The notes below the pieces were generated by a model. It ran no database searches, was not told the origin of the DNA, and was given only the letters and a program-made list of their open reading frames with translations. A stretch of DNA of 64,000 nucleotides from NCBI GenBank assembly GCA_965644295.1, contig CBFFRP010000455.1, positions 43,724 through 107,723 of the forward strand, given 5' to 3'. Shown one piece after another: positions 32,913-45,700 of the stretch. The position numbers and the translations under genes are program-made. Source of the stretch: Paraphysomonas bandaiensis. Taxonomy: Eukaryota > Chrysophyceae. How positions within the stretch are numbered: the stretch's first letter is position 1; each line of letters begins with the position of its first letter.

Positions 32913-34025
32913 ATGTACCGCACATCTCCTACAAGCAGAACTGCTGCATCTATCCGTGGCAGTCCTGAACATCGTAAGTTTGTGGAGTATGAGTCGGCTA
33001 TGATACTGTCGAGGAACACTATGGAGAGAGACAAGGTACCCCTATATACACATATGTAGACATGCATGTACATGCATACATACATACATACATAGAGAGC
33101 TATACGTAACATACATAAATATGGCTATGTGAATATGTATAGTGTGTATGTACAGCAGTGTATATCTGTGTACCTGTATGTATATATGCATATCTATCTA
33201 TATCTATACGTATAGCGTATGTACTGTATATCCCTATGTACCTACTTAACATACACATATTGTCCCTATAAGTATCTATCTACCCATACATACATTTACA
33301 TATCTACTCTTCTTTAAACACACTAAACACTTACAGTTACGTGCAAAATATCATGAAGAACAACGAGAAAGGGAACAGAAGGTATACACTCACCTCCATA
33401 GAAGACACTGTCTAAGTATACATATCTATACAGTATGCACATATTAAAGAAAAACGACAACAAAAATGGAAAAAAATAACTGCCAAATCACCATTTGCAG
33501 TTGATTTAGTTGCAGAAGATGAGAGAATTCAAGAAGAAAATAGAATCAGAGTTGCTGAAGAAACAGCACGTAAGCAACTGACAGAATCACGTCGTGAGAA
33601 AGCCAAATCCGAGATTATTTTAAAAGTATTATATGATGTATGTGTTTATATGATTGTAATTTCGCGTATTATACAGGCGTTATCAGAGTTCTCTGACTTA
33701 GAAGCCTTAAGACAAGAAAAGAAGGCGATTATGGAGGAGGAGCAGCGACTAAAAGCTCTTCTTGCCTTGGAGAAGACCAAGACCCATGGGAAAACAGATA
33801 GGTATTAAAGTTCAATTCATATAACACGGTAGTTGCTGATATGTGGTGGTTATCAGGCTGGCGGCAGAGAGAGCTCAGAGACAGAGGCACGCCGCCCGAG
33901 GCATCCATAGGCGCCAGGAATATAAGGACTCCCTGGATACAGTGATGGAGGAGGAGGCGATTGCCCTGCGCAAGAAACATGCATTACGTGCAGGGAGAGA
34001 TCCCTTTACCGATACCAAGCTGTGA
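32913..34025 (+). CDS. charged coiled-coil protein, unknown
   Basis: Five exons: 32913-33035, 33337-33381, 33434-33625, 33677-33801 and 33857-34025; 217 residues, all in frame, ending TGA. The first intron is 301 bp and full of tata/catg simple sequence; the others are 51-55 bp. After a Ser/Thr-rich start (MYRTSPTSRTAASIRGSPEH) the protein is almost continuous charged helix (KYHEEQREREQK, EEQRLKALLALEKTKT, RAQRQRHAARGIHRRQEYK). Such small trichohyalin-like proteins are common in flagella and basal bodies, but nothing here proves that. No membrane segment or enzyme motif. The chain of consistent splice sites makes the gene itself convincing. Confidence 0.75.
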
Positions 34026-35045
34026 ATAGAGAAGTGATGTGAATGAGTGTAGTTTGTAGTGTAGTATTTGGATGACACTTGTTTATGAGTATGCAATCAC
34101 TAGATGCGATGGCATCTTGGAGTAATCTCGGCCAGATGATTCGTGTGTCGCTACAGGGTTGACGTGTGTATACAGATTTTAATAACCCACCAATGTCTTG
34201 AATATGCGCTCTACTTACCGAAAGGTGATGCTTAATGCTTACATATGACGGCATGAATTTACATCTAGACACACTCTCAATAGCATTCAGACAACATGTA
34301 AGTAATAAGTAATATCATTCTTTACATCTGATTATAGTGCACTAACAACCTCACAAAAGAAATAAATGTAATTCCTAATCGAATATCTGTAAGTGCATGC
34401 CAGTGTAAACAGTCAACACGCAAGAGGCCATATCCACCCATTTCGATCACAACCCCAAAACTATTATTCGATTCCAAACTATTCGACCGTCATCCATTTC
34501 ATCTATATCGCACACAAGGTATTGGAATTTGGAATGACTTCTGAAAGCAAGTCAACGAGAAGTTTTCTCTTTCTTGACAGCTCTATTTTAGTTCCTACAT
34601 TGCATATCGTGAAAATAGAGTGGTTGCTGAGTTATGTATGAATATGCTAGTATCCCCAATCGAGTACTAGCGATATAACCAGAAATCATTTCTGGTTCCA
34701 ATTTTGCTTCCGTTTTCGGCTTGGATTTAAGCTGAAGTTCATACGGAAAAAAAATGACCTGCAGAAGTTTGGCTTTATTTTTTGCTCCAACATTAGCGTA
34801 GAGGAGAGTTTGTTAACGATGTAGTTATAGGCATTATGTCATTATTAACACATCATATGAATTATGTCTGTCATCATTATAGAGGATGTTGTCTGTGTAT
34901 TGACGTCTGTATCGACCCCTGCGGTCAATGCCGAGACTGTAAGCCATGGCACTAAACCCACAGTTATTCAATTGACAACCAAGTGCGATTGGTGTTTGAG
35001 AGGCATTCGAGTCTATAGTAGTGCCCTTCGTCAAAAATTCAGTAA
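34026..35045. other. intergenic DNA with a weak antisense frame
   Basis: A minus-strand frame at 34006-34272 overlaps the 3' end of the coiled-coil gene and reads MSRCKFMPSYVSIKHHLSVS and on; it looks partly coding but has no start context, splice partner or family. The remainder (34280-35045) has no gene I can support. Confidence 0.3.
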
Positions 35046-36506
35046 TTAAATCTTGGGTCTCCATTTCTCATCTAAGTAATCCTCTAACAATATAGAGCAC
35101 TTATCTTCTAACTCATCGTCATCACATTCAAAATACGTGTAGGTCTGGTTACCGTACAATATAGCGCAAATATTTCGCAATATAGTAGCTACAAAATAGT
35201 ATTGAGCGATGTCCTTGTGTGTTCTGACCTTCATGGCACATCTGAATTTTATGTACGGGAAAGCATTTACTGTGATTCCGTAATCCCATTCATTTGAAAT
35301 ACGCATCCATGGTATTCCCTGATTCTCGAGGTCCTGTAGCTGAGTTGCATTGCAACCTCCAAACCTGCAAACTAAATGCGACAGGCGTGGGTAAATTCCA
35401 TCACCATACAGAGCGAACTGCTTGTGCGGAGGCCACTCAGCTAGAAGTTCTCTGATTTTATCTATAACACGGCTGTCACAGAGTAATTTCAGATCACAAC
35501 GTTGAAATGAGCGTGGACCATATAAGTGCATGCATATTCCTAGTGGAGTTTCAATTGATTGGTACTTTATACCGTGGTGATGCTTCCAGCCATTGTAGAA
35601 TGCCATTTGAATGAAGTTGTTGTATCGACTTGCATTCTCTCCGTCGTCTACAGGACCACCTCCTGGTCTTTGCGTTGCAATGACTGTGTAGTCTAGAAAG
35701 GAAAATACTTTGAAAAGGCCTGGTGGATAGTAGAGACCCTCCTTACAGAGAAGCTTCAATCGAATCTTCTCGGCCATCAAAGGAATATACGGTTTCCAAA
35801 ACTGGAACATATCTGTAAGAAGATAAGAAAAGTTCTCTAGTATGTGCTGGACAAACCAATGGAAAGCTCTATTCCATTGTGTAACATCTCTACCGTACAC
35901 AGGTACCATGTCTGCAAGAGGTGCACAGCTTGTGAATCTATTCAAAGAGAATAAAAACACTTCCTCTCCTTGGAACTTAGATCCATTCTGGAGTCTAATT
36001 ACGGTTGGTACTTTAAGTAGTTTCATAACTCTACAACAATACATACATTTAAATATTAATATAACACACATGAATATGAATAATTTGAAGACATGGATGA
36101 TATCATACCTTGTCAAATCACCCTTCATTATTCTAAACCTTCTATAGCACTCTGAGTCACTAAATGAATCAATTGTACGTGCTGGTAGTCGAAGTACCGG
36201 ATTCCGAGAAACGCCCTCATCGTGCAATATGGAATGAATTTTCTTATCAATTTCTATTAACTAAACATGATGTCTATTACTATACATGCTTCTATCTATC
36301 TGAATAGATCATTGACTTACATCAGTAAGAATTAGTTCTGATTCAGTATCACAATCAATCCATGGAGATGTTTCATTTAATAGATATTGTAACTGTTGTT
36401 TGATCTTATATAAGCGTCTTATAGATCTCCTTCTCATCTTATTAATACAAAGCTTGGAATGGTTTTTAGTATCTTTATATTTCAGTTTATGATTATTGAT
36501 AATCAT
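35046..36506 (-). CDS. PIF/Harbinger-type DDE nuclease, possibly domesticated
   Basis: Three exons on the minus strand: 36506-36321, 36260-36109 and 36030-35046; introns 60 and 78 bp; 440 residues. The DDE_Tnp_4 fold is recognisable: FLDYTVIATQRPGGGP (first Asp near residue 226), a YNGWKHHHGIKYQSIETPLG strand with MHLYGPRSFQRCDL, FALYGDGIYPRL (second Asp near 323) and RISNEWDYGI (Glu near 360). All three catalytic acidic residues are present. Harbinger transposases need a partner Myb-like DNA-binding protein; none is nearby. I could not find terminal inverted repeats or 3-bp (TWA) duplications around it. The multi-exon structure, intact frame and lone context suggest a host gene derived from a transposase, as with animal HARBI1 and many oomycete genes, but a recent insertion is not excluded. 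Confidence 0.75.
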
Positions 36507-37229
36507 TTCGAATAGTTTGTTAGTATTGAATATATTATGGTATGGTTATCTGAACTCACCTTCTTGTAAAGTGACTAGATTGCTGTGTAATGAACAGGCA
36601 GGAGTGTATGTACTAAATGATTGTTGTATGAGCAGTCAGCATCATCGTTTTCGGAAATATATTGAAGTAAAATTACTCTATATAACTACAGTATAAATAC
36701 GGCTGGTATACACATAATTGTTGTCTCAATATTAGAGGCATCTTTGATTTATGCATTTAAATTTTAAAATCAAGTACTTTAAGTGTACCATTTTTATGGA
36801 TTTTATTGATTTGTTCATTGATTTTTTCATTGCAAAGTCCTTATTTTTGAAGTGAAAAGTGACTTTTTTACGAAAAAAACGATGACTAAATCCAATATAT
36901 GTACTCTGTATATACAGCGTAGCAGTACTTTTCCACTCCAGCATATTACGATACGTGGACTATGGTTTATAAAAAGTGGGAAATTATAATAATAAGCACT
37001 AATATATGAAAAGTGGGAAATTGTAGCACTAATATATAAAAAGTGGGAAATAAATGGATGTATATAGTGCTGTATATATGTATATATGTAGTATACATGC
37101 ACTATGTATATATATATGTACAGGTCAGTATATGTATATATATGTACAGCTACTATCTATATATGTATATATACATGCAATGAACTAATCGATCCCTCTG
37201 ATTGCAAACACACTGAGATCTGACCCTCA
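36507..37229. other. intergenic region with truncated MITE and hairpin-derived repeat
   Basis: Bases 36638-36752 are a family C MITE lacking its right end. Immediately after, 36753-36900 is a decayed relative of the hairpin element at 49651-49810 (shared gatttgttcat, tttttcat, gtgaaaagtgac). Then simple tata/tgtatata sequence to 37190. No gene. Confidence 0.5.
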
Positions 37230-40200
37230 ATGACATCAGAGCTTTCATCTATATCAGATGTGGTGAATGCCATTAAGTGTCTTAACGGCGGAGTAAGTAT
37301 ACATACATGCATATATACGATGAGCTGTATGTGTGTGCGTGTATGTGTGTATGGTGATATTTATTGGACTATGTATGTATGTGTGTATGGTGATATGTAT
37401 GCATATGTATGTATATGTATGTATGTGTGTAGTAATGCATATGTATATATACACATACACACCAGTAACTAACACCACTCCTCTAGAACCCCGAAACCAG
37501 ACATAGTGCCAACACACTCCTTCTTTCCTTTGCAGAGAATGAAGTATCATGGATATGGTGTCTTCAACTTTTACATGAATATCAACATGACGGACATCAG
37601 GAGCAGCAGGATCAGTTTATAAGATACTTTTGTGCCAATATATTATTGCATAAAGTGAAACGACATTGGTCACAATTGCAATCATGCAAACAAAGTGATG
37701 TATTAAACTTTCTTCGGAATCTTATTCAAATGTGTTCAATGAGTTGTCTTATAAACACTCCTAACGAGCAGTTTATGAGGGTACGTGCAACTGTATTGCA
37801 TATGTTGCATGATTTCTATATAGGTGTTTATTAATAGAGTTGGAATGGTATATGCTATTGCGTGTTGCCAGAGTCAGGATCCCTCCAGTGGATTGGCAGC
37901 CTTTGCTGACACTGCAATGAGTCTAATCTCTGAGGAGCCAGATGAGAGGTTCGGTACGCATGTAGCACCTTGTGTATTCTTATATGTGTACTCAGGAGTT
38001 TATGCCGTACCATTGGCCTGGATCTCCTTGCAGTCCTACCTGGTGAGGTCGAGGAACTAGACATATCCAGACCTCACAGGGTGGAACTGAACTCCACACT
38101 CAAGCAAATGCTGATCCGAATGATTGAGGTGCTTCATTGGGGGTAATGTGTGTTGAATTAATCTGTTGATACCTGTATTGTCTCGTAGAACATGGAGGTA
38201 TTGATCACGAGTGGGTCCCTTACCCATCCTGAGGTGACTGCCCTACTCCGGACTCTACGGGTATGATGTGCTTATTTTAATTTGTGTGGTGAGTAACAGC
38301 GCTTCAGAGTTGGTGCTCCCAGGGCCTCTCACTCAGTACTGTGGCTAGTGAGCATCCGACAGTGCTGCATTTCGTCGTAGATTGCCTTTCATCGAATGAC
38401 ACCCAGGTATGTGGAGTACATGCTCTGTGTATCGATCAGTACTTACTCTAGAATTTAGTGTATGCGGGAGAGCACTGGTCTGATATGTGACATGGTACTG
38501 ATAGGCGAGTATCCTCGACCCACTATTCGGGATCAGACTATCCGGTGGCTCATCACTGGGATAGTGGGTATACAGCAACCGAATAGCGGCCTTGCCCAAC
38601 TTATAAATGACCCAGGTATACTCTTTCTTGTACTTCTCTTACAGACCACATGACAGCACCATGCAGATGTGGATGAGGATGCCCTTAACGAGATTTGCTC
38701 ATCCATTTCATTGCTAGCAGAGAAGGAAGTGTCTTATGTGAGAGATACATGATGCCTGTAACTATGTTCGTCACACGTTGTATATTAGATCGTTTCTACG
38801 GAAGGATATGTACCGGAGTTTATCGAACTGATGCTGACTCTTGCAAGTGTAAGACCCTGCAAGATAGCCTTGCACACCTTTGACTTTTGGCTGGCGTTGG
38901 AGGTATGTCGCTGTTGTCTGTGACGTAAATGACTGTTTTAAATTTGGTTGTACGCTCACTTGACTGTTCGAGTGACTGATTGGTATGAATGGCAGGACGT
39001 GGCACCTAGTGATCGATCACCTTATATGGATGAGGAGGTGTTTCGGAGACTGGTCATGTGTCTGGTGAGTCAGATGCGATACGAGGAGGAAGTGATATGT
39101 AGCTGTGATGAAGAAGATGAATATAGCATAGCTGAGTTCAGGGAGTCACAGGTACTACTGCCTCATTTATATTGGTGTATATTGACCCTACATTGCTCTA
39201 CGCAGGGCACTCAGGATGCACTACAGATGTGTGTAAATACACTGGGGTCTCAGACTTTCTTTACACTTTTGTCATCATTGCTTTACCCACACCTCGTACG
39301 CACGATGCGATCTCACCAAGGAAATGAGCTATCTTCCTTATCTCTCTCCCAACATCCGCCAACCTGGGGCTCTTTAGAATCTTCCTTCTGCACCCTAGTT
39401 CTCGTGATGGAGGATGTCAGAAAATCATGGGAAAGCCTGATTCGGAATGGCAATGCTGCTACTCTTGTCTCTGTGATTCTTGTCAAGGAGTGCGTTCAAT
39501 ATATTATTTTTTGTAGTGTTAACGAGCAACTCCCACCTGTTGTGCTCTGTACTTCGTGTCGGCTGATCGGCGCATCCACATTCCTTCTTACATCTGAAAA
39601 TTTGTCTGCAGGGGACATTGACCTTAGGAACAAATGCTGTGGACTTCTCGGAACTGACTCCGGCCCTACAAGTATATCGTCTTTGCTATGGGAAATGTCT
39701 GAGTTGTATGGCCCCGCCATGAGTTTTTTATTCGCTGTTCTTCGTATGCCTCAGTCTACACCCGTAGTTAGATGCTCAGCGGCTAAGAGTATTTTGCAGC
39801 TATGTACCCATGGCACTGAAAGACTTGTAAAAGATGTAGATGTGTCTGATAATATGTCACCTAATCCTCTCCTTCAGTCAGTGGTTTTGAGAACGGCAGA
39901 GTTATTGCAAAAACCCCCCACTGCTTCGTGCACCTTCCTGATGACTCTTTTACAAGCCGTTTGTCCTGTGGTATCGAAGACATCACCGACTGTGGCGACC
40001 TACCTTCTGGGAACCATCGGGCAACCGATCGTATCTCTACTGCAGGAGCAGTTGACACCCGAGTGGTCAGCCGTACGAGTGGTAGAACTGTTGCGCCTAG
40101 CAGCACAGGTGGTGCGATATTCCCAGTCGTCGGGTGATGGCCCTTCATGCTTAGTCGAGTTTCTATCGACCATGTGGCCACACTTGGACCAAATTGGTGG

Positions 40201-41170
40201 AGTGTGTGCAGCAGACGACACCGCACGACATGTAGCAGTGGCCGTTCTGGATGAGCTCTTTGCTCTCTACGAACATTCACTAGTGGCTCTTCCAGAAGTT
40301 TTTTGTGACATGAATAAGGGATTAGTTCAGAACATCGCCTCGAGATGTGTTGCGGGGTTCGTTGATAGACGACTGGCGAGTGGTATTAGATGTTGCAGAG
40401 TGATAGTTGAGACTCTTTGTACCACACCCACAGAAGAGCGCGAGGAGTATATCTCTCAAATGCTCGTACATGTCATATCGCTCCTGACTAATAGTGTTAC
40501 CGCTCTAGAGGCATCGCAGTCGCATGGGCAGGTTGTTGAGTGGGAATGGGCGTGCGAGCCTGATGCCATAGAAATGTTATTCATGTATTTTTACCAGCAC
40601 TTCGTTTCATGTCCCAATTTGATCCTTCGTACATGTGCCAGTACCCCTGAAGTCAAAACAGTAGCACATCGTATCAACGAGCTCGCCCTTGTATGTTTGC
40701 GTGTGACCAGAGAGCGGGACACAGTAAGGCGTATTCTTCAGGTGCTGCAGGCCATGTGTGTACCACCTTCTGCCTCCCGCGCCCAAATTGATAGAGAAGG
40801 GCATAGACATTTGCTGCTACTGCCCTGTACCCAGTACATGCCAGAGATCATCCTCTATATTTTTCAATCACTAGATGGTGTACTACAATCTGCGCTTTGG
40901 CCCACTCTTACTGATACCCTATATACTCTGTTGCTAACTTGTGAGGACAACGGCATAAAGCAAGCTGCTCAGTGGACTTACGACGTTGTCGTCAGTAACT
41001 CTGCAATATTAGTAAAAATACCGAATCCGGAGCGTGAAGTGGTCTTTCAGGCGCTTCTTCGCTTTGCGCATGATAGGAGTAGCAGAAGGTTTAAAGCATT
41101 GTTAACAGATGTAGGGAAAGTGTGTTCCAATGAATTAGAATGTGAAGCATTACAAGATTATATGTTGTAA
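37230..41170 (+). CDS. importin-13 / transportin-3-like karyopherin
   Basis: Eleven exons: 37230-37292, 37487-37780, 37824-37948, 37996-38128, 38189-38260, 38308-38406, 38459-38615, 38667-38737, 38789-38902, 38996-39151 and 39206-41170; 1082 residues, in frame to TAA. Introns are 43-94 bp except the first (194 bp, with simple repeats). N-terminus NPETRHSANTLLLSFAENEV plus YFCANILLHKVKRHW matches the importin-beta N-terminal repeat. The IGLDLLAVLPGEVEELD segment, IRDQTIRWLITGIVG and CKIALHTFDFWLALE are characteristic of the importin-13/transportin-3/Mtr10 group. The large last exon encodes HEAT-like helix pairs. Such receptors carry SR proteins, eIF1A and other cargo through nuclear pores under RanGTP control. 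Length is slightly above the usual 920-970. Exon choices for 5-9 were fixed by needing an open frame and family motifs. Confidence 0.8.
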
Positions 41171-42753
41171 TGTACTACAGTTGGGATTTAAAGTAATTAT
41201 GCTCTAAACATTGTAAAACAAGTGGGGATAACTCAATACTGTCGTTTTATCGGTACCACACTGACCATTGTGCAATGGATTTAGAATTCGTTTCATCACT
41301 TATGTCGTAGTCTAATGGTACTGTGAATAGTGAATAGTTGTTCCACTTCATAATTTCAATGTGGACAAGTTCCTCTTCGCAGACTTCTTTAGCTCATTAA
41401 TATTATATCCTCATGTGGAATGTGCCCTGTATATATTGAAAGTCTTATTATTAGCAATATAGGCGTTAAAAACCTGCACCGATTTAGTAGCTAGAAGAAT
41501 GCTAGACAAACAAGTTAGACCTCTACCTGTAACTAATCAGTACACACTTTTTTTATCCTACGATTTAACGCTACGGAAGCTGTTTGTGTGTCGCCGCAAG
41601 CACCAAGGTGCGACCACTTCCGCTCTGAGTTCTTAAGGTGAAAATCCCGGATGCTTGACTTCAGCAGGCAGCCCAATACCCCGGTTACCCTTCAGGTGGG
41701 CCCTGTCCCGGATGTCTGTTTATTCGTCAGCATCCAAAGACGTCTACACAAGTGACACTTATTGGTGTCCCTTGTATCACACAAAAAGCACTCGGCTATG
41801 AGTGGGCAGAACATTATTATCTGCTGACTATGTTTGCGGCTCACGTTAGTTTCCCAGAGAGAATCTCACCGCCGGTACTTATCCCCCAGAACACCACGAA
41901 ATGGTGCAAGTCCGACTTTGTTGAGGGTCTCATTGCATGTATTGGGTTCCTTTTTACGTGGCATAGTATAAAATTTTGAACTAAATATATCGTCTTAGAT
42001 GTTTGGTGCTGAGTCAAAATAATATACATCGATTACCCTGGCCAGTTATTATTACATGCGCTTCATAATAAGTATTGCATATTATACTTCCTGAAATATA
42101 AAATAGATAGTGCAATGTAGCCGTTAGCCGTTGAATTTCCTTGCAGCTGTAATTAAGTGGTATTTTGTCTGAGTACACTACAGTTAGAGTTTACAGTTAC
42201 TACTTCTAAGTAATGAATGTATTTTATAAGTTAACGTACGACAATAATTATAATACAATGTGTTGCTTTTCTATTTGGTTTAACAGTACTATTTATTTAA
42301 GTTATAGGCGAACAATGTTTATAGAACATACAGATACTTTCAGGGAAAAACGATCGGAAAATCTAATCTTGGTGTGAGGTTATTTTTCCTACACTTATTT
42401 ATAGACCTTAGCATCTAGCATATAAGCTATATACCGAAAAGCTCTATTATTGCTACCTGAAATTGAATAGTGTAAATTATAAATTAAGTAACTGATCTTT
42501 AAAATGATTCAATAATCAACTAATTAAATATTAATCAACAGCTCTTATCATCATTCATTGTCATTCACTACATTTATATTCTCACTCTACCAATCAATAT
42601 TGTCGTACCTTAGACACGATCTTATAAAGTCAATGTATTCCAGTTTCACTAACAAAATTCATATACCTCAAATACACCTTCTAATTGCTTTAAAACACGC
42701 ACAACTACACAATTGTGAATCATCCTACATCTCCTAAAATTCGTTCGACAGTA
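41171..42753. other. intergenic DNA around a SINE-like copy
   Basis: Apart from the family A element at 41437-41937, this is AT-rich sequence (42000-42700) with no gene, RNA or tandem repeat seen. Confidence 0.4.
41437..41937 (-). mobile_element. SINE-like element, family A copy 2
   Basis: Reverse-orientation copy from ttgaaagtcttattatta to gttgaggg, collinear with copy 1 (6852-7361) over its whole length, including gggccctgtcccggatg and ggcgacgcacaa-type core. Target duplication not recognisable. A small frame at 41752-41979 inside it is spurious. Confidence 0.7.
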
Positions 42754-45700
42754 CTAAACAGACCAGTCACACCGCAAGGCACCGCTCTTGCGATATGACA
42801 CGAACAGTGCAAGTAACCCTTGTTCCCGTCGGCCAATTAATTCTTCACGATCAATTTCTTCAATATGAAACTTCTGCCCAACATCATTATTCGCCTCGCG
42901 ATTTCTGTAAAATATATTCGGATACTCATTGTCTATAAGCAAACCTTCGTATTTGGAATATTCGAACCACATAGGTAGCTGCTTTTGTGTAGTAGGGACG
43001 GTTGTATTGGTAACTTTTTCCCACATCGTTAAAATAAAATTTTCATGATGTTTAGGATCGCCCATCCATGAACAATTATGAGCGCGTACAACAGAATTTA
43101 AAGTATCAAAGAGTTGATGCTGCTGTACAACCTTATCATCAACCGGATTCGCATGAAAGGAGGTAACACCGCTGCATATACCAAAAGCTACACAAAAAAA
43201 AGCTTGATTGGGATCCAGGCCGTGCGAAATCGCACCATAGAAATCAATAATTTGCAATTCACCATTTGAAAAAGCGTCATGTAATTTTCCCAATATATGC
43301 TTTGTCGACATTCGTGGTATATTACCATAGTACGATAAATAATCGGCAAAATATATATACTCATGGTTCCTAGAGGTCAGTGGAATGTAAAATTGCATAA
43401 AACTTGAATAAATTCTTGATATCCAAAATCTGTAAAATGCGACTACAATTATATCATATCCGCTGAGCATCTTCTTGAATTTCATCCAATCATCTAAGGA
43501 AAATAAATAAAACCTTCTGATGATAACACAATTGTGTTGTTCGTATTTCTATGAGTTTTAATAAATTTGTTCAAAGTTTTCTCAGATACATCACATCCCG
43601 TATTCTGATATTCCTTGTGGAAAACTGTCGATACAGTGATATCATGTAAAGGTTTTACACAAGTGAGTATATTCCAAGTTTCTGTAGAGCATTAGCATTA
43701 TTAGCGAGATGTGTCTGTATTGTAGTTGAACCCGTTTTATGAGGACCTGAAATCATTTAGTTATATATATGCGTAAGAAATGTTACCACAACCGTATACA
43801 TATACAAAATTACATCTACATATATATCTAAAAATTTATATTCATAATCATACACACATATACACGTTACATATTTCAATACACAGCTACTCATATATAA
43901 AGCTACTCATACATATAGCTACTCATATATATAGCTACTCATATATACAGCTACTCATACATACAGCTACTCATATATACAGCTACTCATATATACAGCT
44001 ACTCATATATACAGCTACTCATATACACAGCTACTCATATATAAAGCTACTCATACATATAGCTACTCATACATGCAGCTACTCATATATACAGCTACTC
44101 ATACATACAGCTACTCATGCATACAGCTACTCATATATGCAGCTACTCATATATACAGCTACTTATACATGCAGCTACTTATATATTATACAGCTACTCA
44201 TACATGCAGCTACTCATACATGCAGCTCCTCATATATACAGCTACTCATACATGCAGCTACTCATACATACAGCTACTCATATATACAGCTACTCATATA
44301 TACAGCTACTCATATATACAGCTACTCATATACACAGCTACTCATATATAAAGCTACTCATACATATAGCTACTCATACATGCAGCTACTCATATATACA
44401 GCTACTCATATATACAGCTACTCATATATACAGCTACTCATATACACAGCTACTCATATATAAAGCTACTCATACATATAGCTACTCATACATGCAGCTA
44501 CTCATATATACAGCTACTCATACATACAGCTACTCATGCATACAGCTACTCATATATGCAGCTACTCATATATACAGCTACTTATACATGCAGCTACTCA
44601 TATATACAGCTACTCATACATGCAGCTACTCATACATGCAGCTCCTCATATATACAGCTACTCATACATGCAGCTACTCATGCATACAGCTACTCATACA
44701 CACAGCTACTCATATATACAGCTACTTATATATACAGCTACTCATACATACAGCTACTCATATATACAGCTACTCATATATACAGCAACTCATATATACA
44801 GCTACTCATACATACAGCTACTCATACATACAGCTACTCATATATACAGCTACTTCTACATGCAGCTACTCATATATACAGCTACTCATACATGCAGCTA
44901 CTCATATATATAGCTACTCATATATACAGCTACTCATATATACAGCTACTCATATATACAGCTACTTATATATACAGCTACTCATATATACAGCTACTCA
45001 TACATACAGCTACTCATATATACAGCTACTCATATATGCAGCTACCCATACATACAGCTACTCATATACTCATACATACAGCTACTCATATATGCAGCTA
45101 CTCATATACAGAGCTACTCATACATATAGCTACTCATACATATAGCTACACATATATATAGCTACTCATACATACAGCTACTCATACATATAGCTACTCA
45201 TACATGCAGCTACTCATATATATAGCTACTCATATATACAGCAACTCATATATACAGCTACTTATACATACAGCTACTCATACATGCAGCTACTTATATA
45301 TTATACAGCTACTCATACATAGTGCTACTCATACATACAGCTACTTATACATGCAGCTACTCATATATATAGCTACTCATATATACAGCAACTCATATAT
45401 ACAGCTACTCATATATACAGCTACTCATACATGCAGCTACTCATACATGCAGCTACTCATACATGCAGTTACTCATACATGCAGCTACTCATACATGCAG
45501 CTACTCATACATGCAGCTACTCATATATGCAGCTACTCATACATGCAGCTACTCATATATACAGCTACTTATATATACAGCTACTCATACATACAGCTAC
45601 TCATATATACAGCTACTTATATATACAGCAACTCATATATACAGCTACTCATACATACAGCTACTCATACATGCAGCTACTCATATATACAGCTACTTAT

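Noticed and set aside
41752-41979. Short frame with plausible residues
   Set aside because: Falls inside SINE-like copy 2 and is not kept in the other copies.
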